This document shows, one piece after another, positions 23,413 through 35,048 of a stretch of 64,000 nt of DNA; within the stretch, counting starts at the first letter, position 1, and each line of letters begins with the position of its first letter. The notes below the pieces were generated by a model that was given only the letters and a program-made list of their open reading frames with translations, ran no database searches and was not told the origin of the DNA. The stretch is from Apoda limacodes (taxonomy: Eukaryota > Arthropoda > Insecta > Lepidoptera > Limacodidae). A program made the position numbers and the translations under genes. The stretch lies in assembly GCA_946406115.1 (NCBI GenBank), contig OX291557.1:1706501-1770500 (forward strand). The letters are read 5' to 3'.

Positions 23413-24111
23413 GTGCGTTGCTCTCTACCTCTACCTCTGTCTTGGTTCCTCCCAAACGGGGCTCTCGGTTTGATACTGACGAATGTGTACTTCTTTGTGC
23501 AGAGTTTGTGCTTTCTCCCATTTTATTCGCTTAGAATCAGGCGGACCGTATGTAACGCACGTCTATGATATTAAAGAAATTTTGCTTTTACTTGCCCACA
23601 CCAGGACAGTTTTCTACACTGTGTCTAAGAGTTGTTGAGTTTGTTGTAGGTTAAGCAAAGTAAAGTGTAAAAGTTTCAAAAATTAGCTCAGATTTAAAAT
23701 ATTGTTAGGTATTTTTTTTAAGCGACTTCAAAATACGGAGATTTTCACTTGGGCTGTACTGCATTCATAAACTGTCTTTGCGTAAAAAATAATAGCATTT
23801 TTGTTGTTAATTTATTAAAGGACCTACAGGGATTTTTAGAGCAATTTATTTTAAAAGCTTGTAAAAATAGACATCTTTTGTAAGTGTAGTGTAGTGTACA
23901 TGTAACCTAATTTCTAATGAGGCTGACGTTGACGTGTTCATCACCAGCACCAGCGGATTGTGAAGCGCGATAAGTTGACGAGTTCGCAAATACGAAGAGG
24001 ACACAGATAACAACAATATCTATATTTTTAAGACTTCAAAAAAAGGGAGATTAGTATTTTTATTAAATCGACGAAAGAAACAAACCAGCTCCCGGTCTGA
24101 CGTTCAGCTGC
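23413..24111. other. No gene seen
   Basis: If the exon at 23223 is real this is its intron. A stray piece of the LINE tail (ATCAGGCGGACCGTA) lies at about 23536-23550. Confidence 0.4.
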
Positions 24112-24112
24112 G

Positions 24113-24230
24113 ACTGCAGTCTATCGACGCTTACCTACGACACTGCAGTCTATCGACGCTTACCTACGACACTGCAGTCTATCGACGCTTACCTACGACA
24201 CTGCAGTCTATCGACGCTTACCTACGACAC
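24113..24230. repeat. 29-bp minisatellite, 4 copies
   Basis: The unit ACTGCAGTCTATCGACGCTT, followed by ACCTACGAC, is repeated four times with almost no change. Confidence 0.95.
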
Positions 24231-24900
24231 TCGCGCGCTGCCAACCCTTTAAAACTCTAATCACTCCTTACTTTTTAATTAAGAACCTCATATTTTTCAA
24301 TTAAGGCGATCTTCTGCTGACTTATGTATGTCTAAATACAAACTATAAATTTAAAATAGTAAAAATAAAATTAGAATTACACTGCCTTCGAAACTCTACT
24401 TCAAAGTTAAAATAAACTTTACGCAAATGTAACATTGACCTGTGTGTGTAAGTATTTTCTCCTTCTGGAAGTCTGATACTTAATTAATTAATAACAATAT
24501 TTAATTGTCTCGTATCTTTGCTACAAACTTTTGTCATTCCACTTTAAGGGGAAGAAAACACTTAGCTCAATGTTCATAGATGTGCGTAATAGGCCCGAAA
24601 ATGCAGCATTACCGGCCGATCGTGAGTATGTAAGCTGAACGCCGTAAGAACGAGGTGTGCACCAATTTAAATCCTGTACAAAAAATTTGGAAAACTACTT
24701 TTTTGAGGAGGAACTAAAATTTGGTATGGTGAAATACGAAATACCTACGTTGACAGTTAAAAAAGGGCGCGAGGAAAACATTTACAAATAGGTCGAGGTT
24801 TAGTTACTAAAGTTACTGGATCACATAGTTAGAGACTTCTTTTTATTTGGCGATGAAAATAAAATTATAATTTTTGCCATTTCCAGTAGCAAAAGAGAAG
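24231..24900. other. No gene seen
   Basis: AT-rich text without recognisable repeats or ORFs of coding character. Confidence 0.4.
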
Positions 24901-25116
24901 TTTAAATCTGTGTCAACATACTACAGGGACGGTACTTTTAAATCTGTGTCAACATACTACAGGAACGGTACTTTTAAATCTGTGTCAACATACTACAGGG
25001 ACGGTACTTTTAAATCTGTGTCAACATACTACAGGGACGGTACTTTTAAATCTGTGTCAACATACTACAGGGACGGTACTTTTAAATCTGTGTCAACATA
25101 CTACAGGGACGGTACT
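24901..25116. repeat. 36-bp minisatellite, 6 copies
   Basis: The unit TTTAAATCTGTGTCAACATA, then CTACAGGGACGGTACT, is repeated six times; one copy has GGAACG in place of GGGACG. As 36 is a multiple of three, one frame stays open and reads FKSVSTYYRDGT six times in an ORF at 24874-25203. There is no sign that it is translated. Confidence 0.95.
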
Positions 25117-25559
25117 TTTCGTGCGGCACCGAAACCGTTTTATCAAATTTATACTTTACACGCAGACCTATCACACAATTGGGTTTGTATGTTTTTTGCT
25201 TGACAAATGCCGGAATACATGTAACCGTTTGTTTTTTATATTAAAACACCGACTTTGTAAAATAATAAAATATACACTCTTTTGAAAAAAAGGGCACCTA
25301 AGGAAATCTACCTTCTAAGGTCAATCTCAGTTAATAAAATGAAATTAATTAACTGACGTAGTCTGTATACTTATAATCGTGTAAATTAATACGCGCAAAG
25401 TGAATTCCGGCAATTTTTTTATTAATTTTTGATAAATTTTTTAAAACCGATGTACACGGCCAAACAATAAGAAGTGGTCTGCAACAAAGACAAGAAGTTT
25501 TTTTTTTCTTTTTTTAAAATACATAAATAAATAAAAACCTGATAACGAGTGTGACCCCC
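25117..25559. other. No gene seen; flank of the Tc1-like relic
   Basis: The region between the minisatellite and the transposase relic holds a possible degenerate element end near 25265-25300, which I could not pair. Confidence 0.3.
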
Positions 25560-25928
25560 TCTTGCCAAACTCACAGCTTGAATCCTTCTGGGCATGCTTT
25601 CCACGATGTTTTTAATAACGTTTAGAGGAATACGTTCCTACTCTTCTGCAATGACTCTTTTTAGCTCCCTGATGTTTTGTGGAGCAGGTTGCAGTGAACT
25701 TACCCGTCTCTTTAGAATATCTCAGACATGCTCAATTGGATTGATGTCAGGACTTAGAGCTGGCCAATTAAAACGACGGATCCAAACTTCTTGCATGTAC
25801 GCTTCCACGTCACCGAAACGGTGCGGGCGAGCATTGTTAGTCAGATCCAAATATGTATTAGTATTAATGGCGAAATAGAAATTAGAACTTTTTGATTCAT
25901 CAGTCCCTAAACTCAAAACAGACTCCAA
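25560..25928 (-). pseudogene. Tc1-like transposase, C-terminal fragment
   Basis: The minus strand reads NARPHRFGDVEAYMQEVWIR, then FNWPALSPDINPIEHV, a stop, ILKRRV, PAPQNIRELKRVIAEE, a stop, ERIPLNVIKNIVESMPRR. These are the DNA(R/P)H and SPDLNPIEH motifs (second Asp and the last acidic residue region) of Tc1 transposases. In-frame stops at the usual Trp positions (about 25724 and 25638) show decay. The N-terminal half is missing. Confidence 0.85.
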
Positions 25929-26359
25929 ATTTCAATGGGATTTATAAGTTAATGAATTTAATGAAAATCGGAATAAAATCTAGCCTATGTCCTTCAAAGT
26001 CCCATCAATTATCTCTGACAGTGTAGAGCCTACTCTAGAATTTTTAAAGACTTACTTGGAACTTTACTTTTTACAATAAACAAGCTGTGCCCATCAGTTT
26101 TGCCTGCTGAAAAATTCTTGGTAATTCAAGACGCAGCCCATTCTACCATCTTCTCAAACTTTCACATTTTATATAAAAACTTTTTAACAAAAAATTTATT
26201 ATTGCAATGTTTTAAAATTTATTCTTTTAAAATGTATTTGAAAATGACTTGTACATTTACTGTATTAAAAAATTTAAGTTGAATTTGATGTCGACACTGC
26301 AAAAATAGTAGGTATATTTTAGTCTTGAAAACGTCTAATGTGAGTCGTTTTTCTTTTCC
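25929..26359. other. No gene seen
   Basis: AT-rich, with only short ORFs lacking motifs. Confidence 0.4.
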
Positions 26360-26436
26360 ATCATTGAGGAGTTGCCGCCGAAATCCTACACCGATAACTG
26401 AATTCAGGGCGCGTGAAACTGCAGGCAAAAGCAAGT
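26360..26436 (+). repeat. Helitron 3'-end fragment
   Basis: The order GAGGAGTTGCCGCCG, TACACCGATAACTGAATTCA, GGGCGCGTGAAACTGCAGGC matches, in degenerate form, the 3' part of the Helitron at 34295-34831. Confidence 0.5.
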
Positions 26437-26891
26437 CTTTTATATTGTCATAAAAATATTAATAGTTTCAGCAGGATAAGTAATGTTCACAAATACTAGA
26501 GTAAAAATGAGCTGTCGGTGCATGATACACGTCTACACAAATCTATACTATTTCCATTCCTTTATTTTCTCGATGACAGTTCTAATTTGATAGTTGTAGT
26601 GTTGTGACCAAATAAGTAATGATATCGATCGCATATATTTATTATGTTTTGAACAAAGACAAATACACCAAAACATTCAAATATATTTTTTCAAGGCCCA
26701 CCGCCATGTTGTGTTTGTTTTAATCTGTCACTCGCAACAAGACGGTCGTGCTAATTACATTTCTGTTCGCTGAGTTTTTTCACATTATCTATACGTTACT
26801 TTGTGTATTTCGTGTTCCTCCGTTTTGATTGCTGCCCAGCTTTCAAATATCAAAATACCTAAAGGATCTGTTCTAAAGCGGCAGAATACTA
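26437..26891. other. No gene seen; left flank of the DDE relic
   Basis: No paired terminal repeat for the following transposase was found. Confidence 0.35.
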
Positions 26892-27795
26892 GTGAACAAG
26901 GTTCGTAATTACTTTGAAACAGAGTATCAAAATGGTGGCCCGCTATTACCACTGTCGCAAGGGCGAGAGCGTGCTGCGGCCGCATTAGGAATTAGTGGAC
27001 CTCCTGTTTCAAAAATTACTAACGAAGCTTACGGTACAAGCGGCATGCAGGAAAATAAGCTTCGTACGCCGAAGAAAAAACGCCAACCACGTCGTGTGAC
27101 ATCGGTTGACAACTTCGACGCTGACGCTATTCGAAGTCATATATATGACTATAACTTGCGCAAAGAAATTCCAAAACATAAAAAACTTGTTGTTTCTTCA
27201 CGTGAATGTGGTTTGTTCCATGACTAAAAATCTTCATTAAGCTTGGTTTTGAAAGAATTGGATTTTCTTATAAAAAATTGGACAAACGTAAATTATTGAT
27301 GGCGCGTCACGACGTTCAGGTTGCTATGGCTCGCTGCGAATTTTTGAGCAAAGCCAAAAAGTTATCAGATTGGTGAAATGTTATTTTCACTGACGAGACT
27401 TGGTTAAATGCAAACCACACAGTATCTAGTACTAGTAACTAGACTGTCGACAACGCCGCTTCCACTAGTTCAGAGCCAATGGAAAAAGGTGAACGCCTTA
27501 TCATATGCCATGCAGGGTCTACGAAAGGTTTCGTGTCAGATGCTTTACTGGCCTTTAAATTCAAGAAAACAGTGGACTACCACGAAGAAAATAACGCGGA
27601 GATTTACGAAGGATGGTTTAAAGAAATGATGCAATCTCTGGAAGAACCGTCGATAATTATTATGGACAACGCTACATATCACTCCAGACAAATTGATAAA
27701 ATACCGACGCAGGCCAATAAAAAACAAGAGATAATTGACTGGCTATTGATAATAAACAATCAACATAATATAATTAAATCTTGTAATGAAATGTA
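26892..27795 (+). pseudogene. DDE transposase relic (DDE_3-like, IS630/Tc1/mariner lineage)
   Basis: The first frame gives NKVRNYFETEYQNGGPLLPL, then ERAAAALGISGPPVSKI, a helix-turn-helix-like N-terminus. After a stop at about 27225 and frame changes come IKLGFERIGFSYKKLDKRK, a FTDETWLNANHT segment (first catalytic Asp) and, at 27479-27740, GERLIICHAGSTKGFV, DYHEENNAEIYEGWF and IIIMDNATYHSRQIDKIP (second Asp). The text departs from the family soon after EIIDWL, so the final acidic residue is lost. It resembles transposases often listed as uncharacterized DDE proteins in insects. No intact ORF remains. Confidence 0.8.
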
Positions 27796-27956
27796 ATATT
27801 AGGTAATAAATTTGTACAAAATTATCCGGCAATAGTTTAGTTTCTTACATTTTGTAAAAAAATATCGGGTGTGTTATCGTGTTACGTTTATCGATAGCTC
27901 CATCACTATCAGTTTCTCCGACTCTGCTATGACCTTGTACGTGCGTTAGCGTCATA

Positions 27957-28072
27957 TGACCGGTCACTATTTGTCTCTGTTGCACGCGCACGCGCATAAT
28001 TATTTGCGCTACTCTGTGCGAGTGCGACGGCAAATAATTATGCGCGTGCAACAGAGACAAAGTGACCGGTCA
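27957..28072. repeat. Short palindromic MITE or hairpin, arms of about 43 bp
   Basis: The right arm 28030-28072 is the complement of 27957-28007 apart from a 2-base and a ~6-base insertion on the left. Each arm ends in the self-complementary TGACCGGTCA and includes TTTGTCTCTGTTGCACGCGC and ATAATTATTTGC. The loop is about 22 bases and GC-rich. Confidence 0.85.
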
Positions 28073-29061
28073 TTGAACGAAATTCTTCCTGCTTAGCGTC
28101 CGTGCTATAGTGTTTACATCTAGCTAACCGAACGTTTGCGTCAAATGTTAGTATACTACGAAGGTCTCCTAAATATTTGGATGACACACTTAATAGAGGA
28201 TACCGATTTTTATTTATTGTATATCAAGATGTTTCCCACTGATGGTCTTGAGCGTCTATTAAAAAAGTGGTTACTTCTTATACGTTAGATCAGTTTTAAG
28301 ATACCTACGAAAGAAGCATTAAAGGTATTCTAATATTTTTTATTATAGTTCCTCAAAACACTTCCTTAGCGTCGAATTATCTTCCTAAACCATGATTTTT
28401 AGCATTCCTGAAACTCTTCTTAAGAAAAGTCTTGCTCGTAGGCATTCCGAGCTTCCTCAGGGCTGTTGAATTGCGTGTCACAAAGTCCGAGTATGATTTT
28501 TGGTAAAAGAACGGACTTGCAAGAAACTAAATGGGGCTATATATAAAGGATGGCACAATTTTTCGATCTCTGTGCACTTCAAAAAATATTTTGTGAGAAT
28601 GGCTTTAGTTATACGTTGTCATGTAGTTCAGTCGACAGTGACGAAAAAATACTGCAACATAATAAAAAAACATTAAATCTTAAAAAAATCTATTAAAAAA
28701 AAAAACATTTTTTGTATTTTTCGCATCTGAGAAACCGCTTAGGAGAATATTATATAAAACGCGTTTTCCAAGATGGCCGCCCTTACTCCTCCCTACTCAA
28801 TATCAAATATTTTATTTATCTTATTCAAATTTGAATGTCTCAAAACATATTTATGAAGCACGTATATGTATGAGAGCGGTTATTTGAACCGACCGACCGG
28901 TGCCGGTGCCGGTGCACGCGGTTGCGTTTCTGGAAGACCTTGTTCTGTCGTCGCGCGCTTCTCGTCCGCGGACGTCTCTCAGAAGTGATCACTTTTTATA
29001 TTTTCAATGCCACGTCTACATACGGCTACACCTCTATTGACAGGTTATGGCGTCTGTCAAT

Positions 29062-29063
<2 letters not shown>
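28073..29063. other. No gene seen
   Basis: Contains a GC-richer patch near 28890-28980. No ORF or element end was recognised. Confidence 0.4.

Positions 29064-29097
<34 letters not shown>
29064..29097. repeat. (CA)n microsatellite
   Basis: A dinucleotide run of about 34 bases, slightly interrupted after it by ATACACACA. Confidence 0.95.
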
Positions 29098-29102
<5 letters not shown>

Positions 29103-29620
29103 ACAAAGCGCAAGTACGCGATTCGACGATATGTTGCTGACCCGATACACTCTATTTTTACAAGTTTTATTTAGTTTCAAATGTCTCTCTCTCTCTCATC
29201 TTGCAACTTAAATTTTTCCCACTTCCCGGTGTTCGATTGAGCTGAAATTTGGCATATAATATAATAATGTCATAGAGCAGAAAGGTTCAAATGTATCAAA
29301 TGGATAGTTTCTAATTGAAATAAGTTTACCTTTAACTTTTTAGTTCTTTCTGAACCACGTGAAAGCTTGAAAGCGTCTTGTAAAAAAATATTTTAAGTTT
29401 ATTTTTAGTAAATAACATGTTCGTACTTTTTTTAAAAGCACTGGCACAAAAAGTCAAACTGTGTATCAGTGACTACATTTTATTATAAACATAGTAAAAT
29501 AATATTTAGTCTGAACTAAACTTACTAAAGCTTAACCTAAAGCTTGTCACATACGAGGCATATAATATACTTTTAAGTCAGCGAGCGTTGCATATGAATA
29601 TTTATAGCATCAGAGAGGTA

Positions 29621-29621
<1 letters not shown>
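29098..29621. other. No gene seen between the two CA runs
   Basis: About 29210-29290 resembles the generic transposon phrase GAGCTGAAATTTGGCAT but no element limits are visible. Confidence 0.35.

Positions 29622-29706
<85 letters not shown>
29622..29706. repeat. Long perfect (CA)n microsatellite
   Basis: An uninterrupted run of about 85 bases (42 repeats). It creates the spurious Val/Cys ORF on the minus strand at 29573-29767. Confidence 0.97.
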
Positions 29707-29708
<2 letters not shown>

Positions 29709-29899
29709 GACATATGCGACATATGTGATAGTAAATGAAAACCGAACATTCTGTTATCCAGGGCCATCTTAGCTTGGGGGGTGCATGGGATAAAATTATG
29801 ATTTACGATAAATGTATTTATTACAAAAATTACTAAAAACGATTTCTAATGAGAAAGTTTGTGAGTATTTGTTACGCCTAAACTACTGAATCGAGATTT

Positions 29900-30945
29900 T
29901 TGGTGATGTAGCCCTCTATAATTTGAATCAAAACAAAGATTATGATAAGATCCAGCACTTCTGTAAAGAAACTACAATCAATATTTTCGGAGATATAGCA
30001 CTTTAAGGTTTGACAGCTGTCATCTAAAATAAATATCTTGATGAGATCTATCACATTTGTAAAGAAACTACTAGCCTACGATCAATATTTTCGGAGATAT
30101 AGCCCTTTGTAGTTTGACAGCTGTCATCCGAAATAAAGACCTTGATGAGATCTATCACTTCTGAAAAAAAACTACTAGTCTACGAGCAATAGTTACGGAG
30201 ATATAGATAGCCCTTTATAGTGTGACAGTTGTCATCCGAAATAAAGATCTTCATCAGATATATAATTTTTTAACCGACTTCAAAAAAGGCGGAGGTTCTA
30301 TGTTCGCCGGGTATTTTTTTTTATGTATGCGCACCGATTTCTCCTTCAATTTTGAACCGATTTCAAAAATTCGTTTTTATTCGAAAGAGTACGTTCCTGA
30401 GGTGGTCCCATAGAAGGGGATTTAAAACTTCAACTTTTGGAGAAAAAAAATTATTGATGTTAATTTTGAACTGGTGAAACGCGCCTTTTATGTTGATAAT
30501 ATATTGTATAAAATTTGGAACAAGTATAGATGTTTGTAGTTTACGAGAAAAAAACCAAATCGTCACTCAAAAGCAAAAAATAAAAACTTTTTAACAGAAA
30601 AACAACCAGCTTCAAAAAGATGCGCTAAAAAGGTAAAAATAATTACTTATTGCTATCTGATCTGAATTACCGTTTGAAGTTGGCGTCATGCAAGTTGAGT
30701 GTGGTACAAACTGTCAGGTACATAGACACCAACTTCAACGCCCTTTTTTTTGTTCATAAGTTTTTTGTAAATAAACTACTAGCCAACAATCAATAGTTAC
30801 AGATATAATAGTTCTTTAAAGTTTGACAGCTGTCATCCGAAAAGAAGATCTGTCATAAACTGCTGCCATTAGCAATAAAGATCTTGATGAAATCTATCGA
30901 AACTACTTAATCAATAGTTACGGATATACATCACTTTCTAGATTG
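29900..30945 (+). repeat. Third site of the 104-bp unit, split by an inserted element
   Basis: About three and a half units lie at 29900-30261 (TTTGACAGCTGTCATC, GATCTATCAC, AACTACTAG, GGAGATATAG) and resume, decayed, at 30756-30945. The interval 30262-30755 is a different element. The unit is clearly the one in the array at 17949 but more diverged. Confidence 0.8.
30262..30755 (+). mobile_element. CCGACTTCAAAAA-family element, copy 2, inside the 104-bp array
   Basis: It starts at about TTTTTAACCGACTTCAAAAA and passes AACTGGTGAAACGCGCCTTT, GTCACTCAAAAGC and ACAACCAGCTTCAAAAAG. It ends near the ACACCAACTTCAACGCCC text, after which the 104-bp unit resumes. It is non-coding and its exact ends are uncertain by about ten bases. 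Confidence 0.7.
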
Positions 30946-31801
30946 GTATAATGCATAAGCAACTTAGTCAATATCTTTTCTCAAACAACCTCCTCAGCCC
31001 TTTTCAATCAGGTTTTCGCCTAGGCCACAGTACTGTTAGCGCATTGATGAAAATTACAGAAGACATTAGAAACAACATGGAAAGTCAAAATATTACTGTG
31101 TTAACTTTACTAGATTTCAGTAATGCATTTTATACTGTTGACTTTGATATTCTACTTTGCGTACTACGTTCGCTTAACATATCTCCGGCAGCGGCCATGT
31201 GGTTTGAAACTTATCTGAAAGGTCGTCAACAATGCATACGTATCGATTCTGGCTGCTCGGACTGGTGTGTTGTGCCTGCAGGTGTTCCACAAGGTGGTGT
31301 TCTGTCACCTTTATTGTTTTCCCTTTTTATAAACTCCCTGACAAATCGACTAACTCCACAGTTCCACTTATATGGTGATGATCTACAAAGGTTCAAAAGT
31401 TGACCAAATTCAGACATTCGGTTGACAACGTCAAATCATATTTTCAAAACTCACTAAAAATTCTTCTTTCTTCAATCATTGCAAATTTGATGACAAATAC
31501 TCATTTAATGTATATTTATATATATATTATGTATGTATGTATTTATGAGTACCTATATAACTGTATATGTAATTATGGTGTATTTATGTATGTGCATATA
31601 CTTGGAATTATTTTATTTATGGTTTTCTTTTTTTTTTTAGTTTGGACTCTATTTTAATTAATCTTTTTTCGGAAATACCCTAAGGTTGGCTGGAAGAAAT
31701 CGCATTATGCGATAAGTCCGCCTTAGTACATAAATATCAATTTGTTAATTTTACACTGAAATTATAATGTACTATAAGAGTTAAATAAATAAATAAATAA
31801 T
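30945..31801 (+). mobile_element. LINE with internal deletion, 3' end TAAA-rich
   Basis: An RT core (30951-31403) is followed directly by a 3' untranslated tail. The tail carries GGCTGGAAGAAATCGC, ATTATGCGATAAGTCCGCC and a run of TAAA repeats (31786-31801), a tail type common in lepidopteran LINEs. The rest of ORF2 after the catalytic motif is missing. Confidence 0.8.
30951..31403 (+). pseudogene. LINE reverse transcriptase core
   Basis: The 150-codon ORF shows NLLSPFQSGFRLGHSTVSAL, then VLTLLDFSNAFYTVDFDILL (motif A, first Asp kept, the expected FDT changed to FYT), PAGVPQGGVLSPLLFSLFIN and a LYGDDL catalytic motif (Ala to Gly). It stops soon after. The 5' half of ORF2 is also missing. Confidence 0.88.
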
Positions 31802-34084
31802 GAGATATAAAATCTAATACAAACTAACTATGACATCCCTAGCAATATACACTGTATAGGGCGTAGCTAAACTGCAGTGGGACCATGATAAATAGGTCTC
31901 CCTCGTAGTCCCATTAATGGGACGAAATAATGGGTCCACGAGAAATCACAGGTCCTGTCGTAGCGACCGATATATTTTTTAACTAATGAAATATAAAACA
32001 CTCATCATAATTAAGCCGCTTGGACAATTATTCATTGACCTGATTTATCTGCACATGTAGTCTTCACAAATATTTCGTATCTGCAGTACACACACATATT
32101 TTTTTGATTTATTTGTCCGACACGAATATTAAATTTTATTGGAGATGGTATATGTGTAATAAACACACGTTTTTGTATATTTTTTGCCATTTAAAGGTAT
32201 ATTAATTCAAAGTAACTTATGACCTTACCTACAAAGTAGTGAACAATTACTAATGTTGTAAACATGTGCTTACACAGCTAACTACACAGATGATAACAGT
32301 GATAGTTGCTGATAAAATGGAAAACACACAAAAATACATACGGAGAAAACATAGAAACCTCTCTTGTTTAGGCTCCGTACACAAAGGGTAAAAAACGGGA
32401 CCCTATAACTAAGACTCCGCTGTCCGTCCGTCCGTCCGTCTGTCACCAGGCTGTATCTCATGAACCGTGATAGTTAGACTGTTGTAATTTTTATAGAAGA
32501 TGTATTTCTGTTGCCGCTATAACAGCAAATACTAAAAATCAGAATCAAATAAATATTTAAGTGGGCTTGTATACTACTAACGTGAAAATAAATGATAATT
32601 ATTGGCACGTTTGCGCGGCGATCCTGTATTTATTTGCGAAAAACTGATACCTAGAGAGTAGGTCAATATCGCTCAGCTGACGCGGATGCTGGAAGATGAA
32701 ATATATATTATCAGCCCCGTGTGTGCACATCCATTGATTTGTATGAAGAGCGATATTGGCAGATATACGGCGTCACTTCGGTGTAATATATATTTTTGAT
32801 AGTATCTGCCTCGTATGTGACAACCTGTATAATGACTATAAACATTTTTATGGTGTGAATATAAGTTCCGGTTTCTGCGTGTACCGCTCGGTGTTCAGAG
32901 TGTTCGGCGTCCTGACAACCCGTGCCCGTCAACAGTTACTGGAAAGGATTTGGAAAAGCAACCGTTCGTCGGGCATCCGACAATTTAATTTACGGCCCAC
33001 ATCTAGTAAGCTATGTCCATCTCGCACATTGGGTTTGCATTAGCCTCTCTTTGATTGACAAGACGTGGAAACAAAGATGTCGATGTCCACATCTTTGGCT
33101 CAGACAAATTTACCCGTTCACACTTTACCACAACCTTTTTACTTTGATTATTATAATCAAAGATTTTTTAATTCATAGCTCATTGTTTAGGTACTTTCTT
33201 ATCTTTTTCGTTATCTTCTTGTATGTTACATACAACCCAGTGTACACACACATTTTACCAATAATGTTTCCCATTGCCAAGATTTGCCAAAAAAATTATG
33301 AAAAGTCGAAGAATTGGCAAGGAAATATTTTTGGTCAGTCAGTACATTACCCAACAGTGTAACTTGAAGACCAAAGGACAGAGGCTGCAGATTGTTTCCT
33401 CAACACTTGTTTGCCTAGACTCTTAGAAAAAGCGTCCTTGAAGAAATGCCGTCCTTTACTCGTCTGCACATTCTGCTAAGTTAATGGGAGCGTATTTGAA
33501 GGCTTTAATTGTAGAACTCATTACGCATGACGTATTCATGACATGACAGACAGACCAGATCTCGCACACTAAAACTTCTTTTTATTACTTGCTTTTATTT
33601 AACTCACAATGTTTCCTTTTTTTCCTTCCATCTTGTGGTGGAATCTTGCAAGCTTAATTAAACATACTTCCTGTTATCACCCTTCGATGAAATTTTGCAT
33701 ACTTACTAGGCTCGGACGACAATACCAATATTCCACAGTTACTTTGACCAACAACCCCCTCCCAGAGTTGTACTGGGGGTACAAAAAAGAATACAAAATA
33801 GAGGTGGAGGTAAAAAATTGAAAATATTCAAAATGGGTATCCGGGGGTTTTGAGGGTCGCAAAATCACACATTTGATGTTCAATTTGATGTTATCACCTC
33901 TTGGCAGATGCAGGAAGTGCATCTGAAGGTGGACATTAGGTGGAACGGGAAAAATAAAGTGAAAATTAAATTACTAATTTATATAGAACATAATATCGTT
34001 CTCCAAGTTCTCATCACCCAACTTATGAAACTTGGGCAATAAACTGTAAAAAGTCAATTAAACTATCACTAAAAAGTATAAAAT
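31802..34084. other. No gene seen; repeat debris
   Basis: About 31865-31965 holds palindromic GTCCCATTAATGGGAC text recalling the arms of the foldback element at 17100. About 32370-32545 is an inverted copy of the repeat at 51045-51300 (shared GTCACCAGGCTGTATCTCAT and TTGCCGCTATAACA). ORFs at 32756-33362 and 33609-33821 have no recognisable motif. Confidence 0.45.
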
Positions 34085-35048
34085 AAAAAAAAAGTAATTT
34101 TTTTTTAATCTTGCTTTTCTTAAAACATTAGAATCATATAAAAATTCAATCTAACAGAAAATTGTACTAAAAAGTAAAAAATTTTTTTTTATAAATGAAT
34201 ATAAAAAAAAAACTATATTCACGTATGACTGCCAGAAAAGCAAGGCGTGCGCTCTTACATACAATTAATTGATAAACTCTCAATTAATCTATACTCTATA
34301 CTAACATTATAAAGAGGAAAGATTTGATTGTTTGTTTGTTTGTATTGAATAGGCTCCGAAATTACTGGACCGATTTGAAAAATTGTTTTACAGTTAGAAG
34401 CCGACATTATCTCTGATGAACATATGCTACTTTTTACCCCGGGAAAATGTTTCATTCCTACGGGAAAACAGGTAATAGGACAACGGGTAGTAAGAATTAT
34501 CCTTCCGTACTTATCTTTTTCACATAACTTCTAAACGGCTGAACCGATTGGGTTGAAATTTTATATGGGTATTTCGATAGTTCCTGGATGATTTAAAAAT
34601 ACAATTGGACCCGGTAGGTGGCGCTACTGTCGGTATGTCAACTACTAAACGGCTTGACCGATTGGGTTGAACTTTTGTATGTGTATTTCCATGGTTTCAC
34701 AGACACGAATGTATTATGCCATTAAGTAGAAAGGATTTGATTGTTTGTTTTTTTTCTACAATTGAGGAGCTGCCGTAAGAACCTACGCCGATAACGAAAT
34801 TTAGTGCGGGCGAAGCCGCTGGCAGAAGCTTGTATCAACTCTAGCATGTCAAATTCGTGTGTGGCGCACGCCTTGCTTTTCTTGCAGTCGTACGTGGATA
34901 TAAAAATTTTTATATTCATTTTGAAAAATGTTTTTTTTTTATAAAACTACAATATTCTGTTTTTTTATATTATATGATATTTTTATATGATTCTAATGTT
35001 TTAAGAAAACTAAGTTTTAAAAAAATATAATTTTTACTTTTTTTTTTG
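34085..35048. mobile_element. Element with long inverted arms, split by a Helitron
   Basis: The arms are about 34085-34256 and 34862-35048, mutually inverted. Both carry AAAACATTAGAATCATATAA, CACGTA(T/C)GACTGC, AAAAGCAAGGCGTGCGC or their complements. The spacer between the arms contains the Helitron at 34295-34831. Nothing is encoded. Confidence 0.8.
34295..34831 (+). mobile_element. Non-autonomous Helitron in the spacer of an inverted-arm element
   Basis: It begins TCTATACTAACATTATAAAG, the usual 5' end of a widespread lepidopteran Helitron family. It ends with CGCCGATAAC, GTGCGGGCGAAGCCGCTGGC and AGCTTG (a mutated CTAG end). Two internal copies of ACGGCT(G/T)(A/G)ACCGATTGGGTTG are present. 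Confidence 0.8.

Noticed and set aside
27845..28060. 71-codon minus-strand ORF
   Set aside because: It overlaps the palindrome at 27957-28072 and has no motif.
29573..29767. Minus-strand ORF with Val/Cys alternation
   Set aside because: It is the translation of a (CA)n microsatellite.
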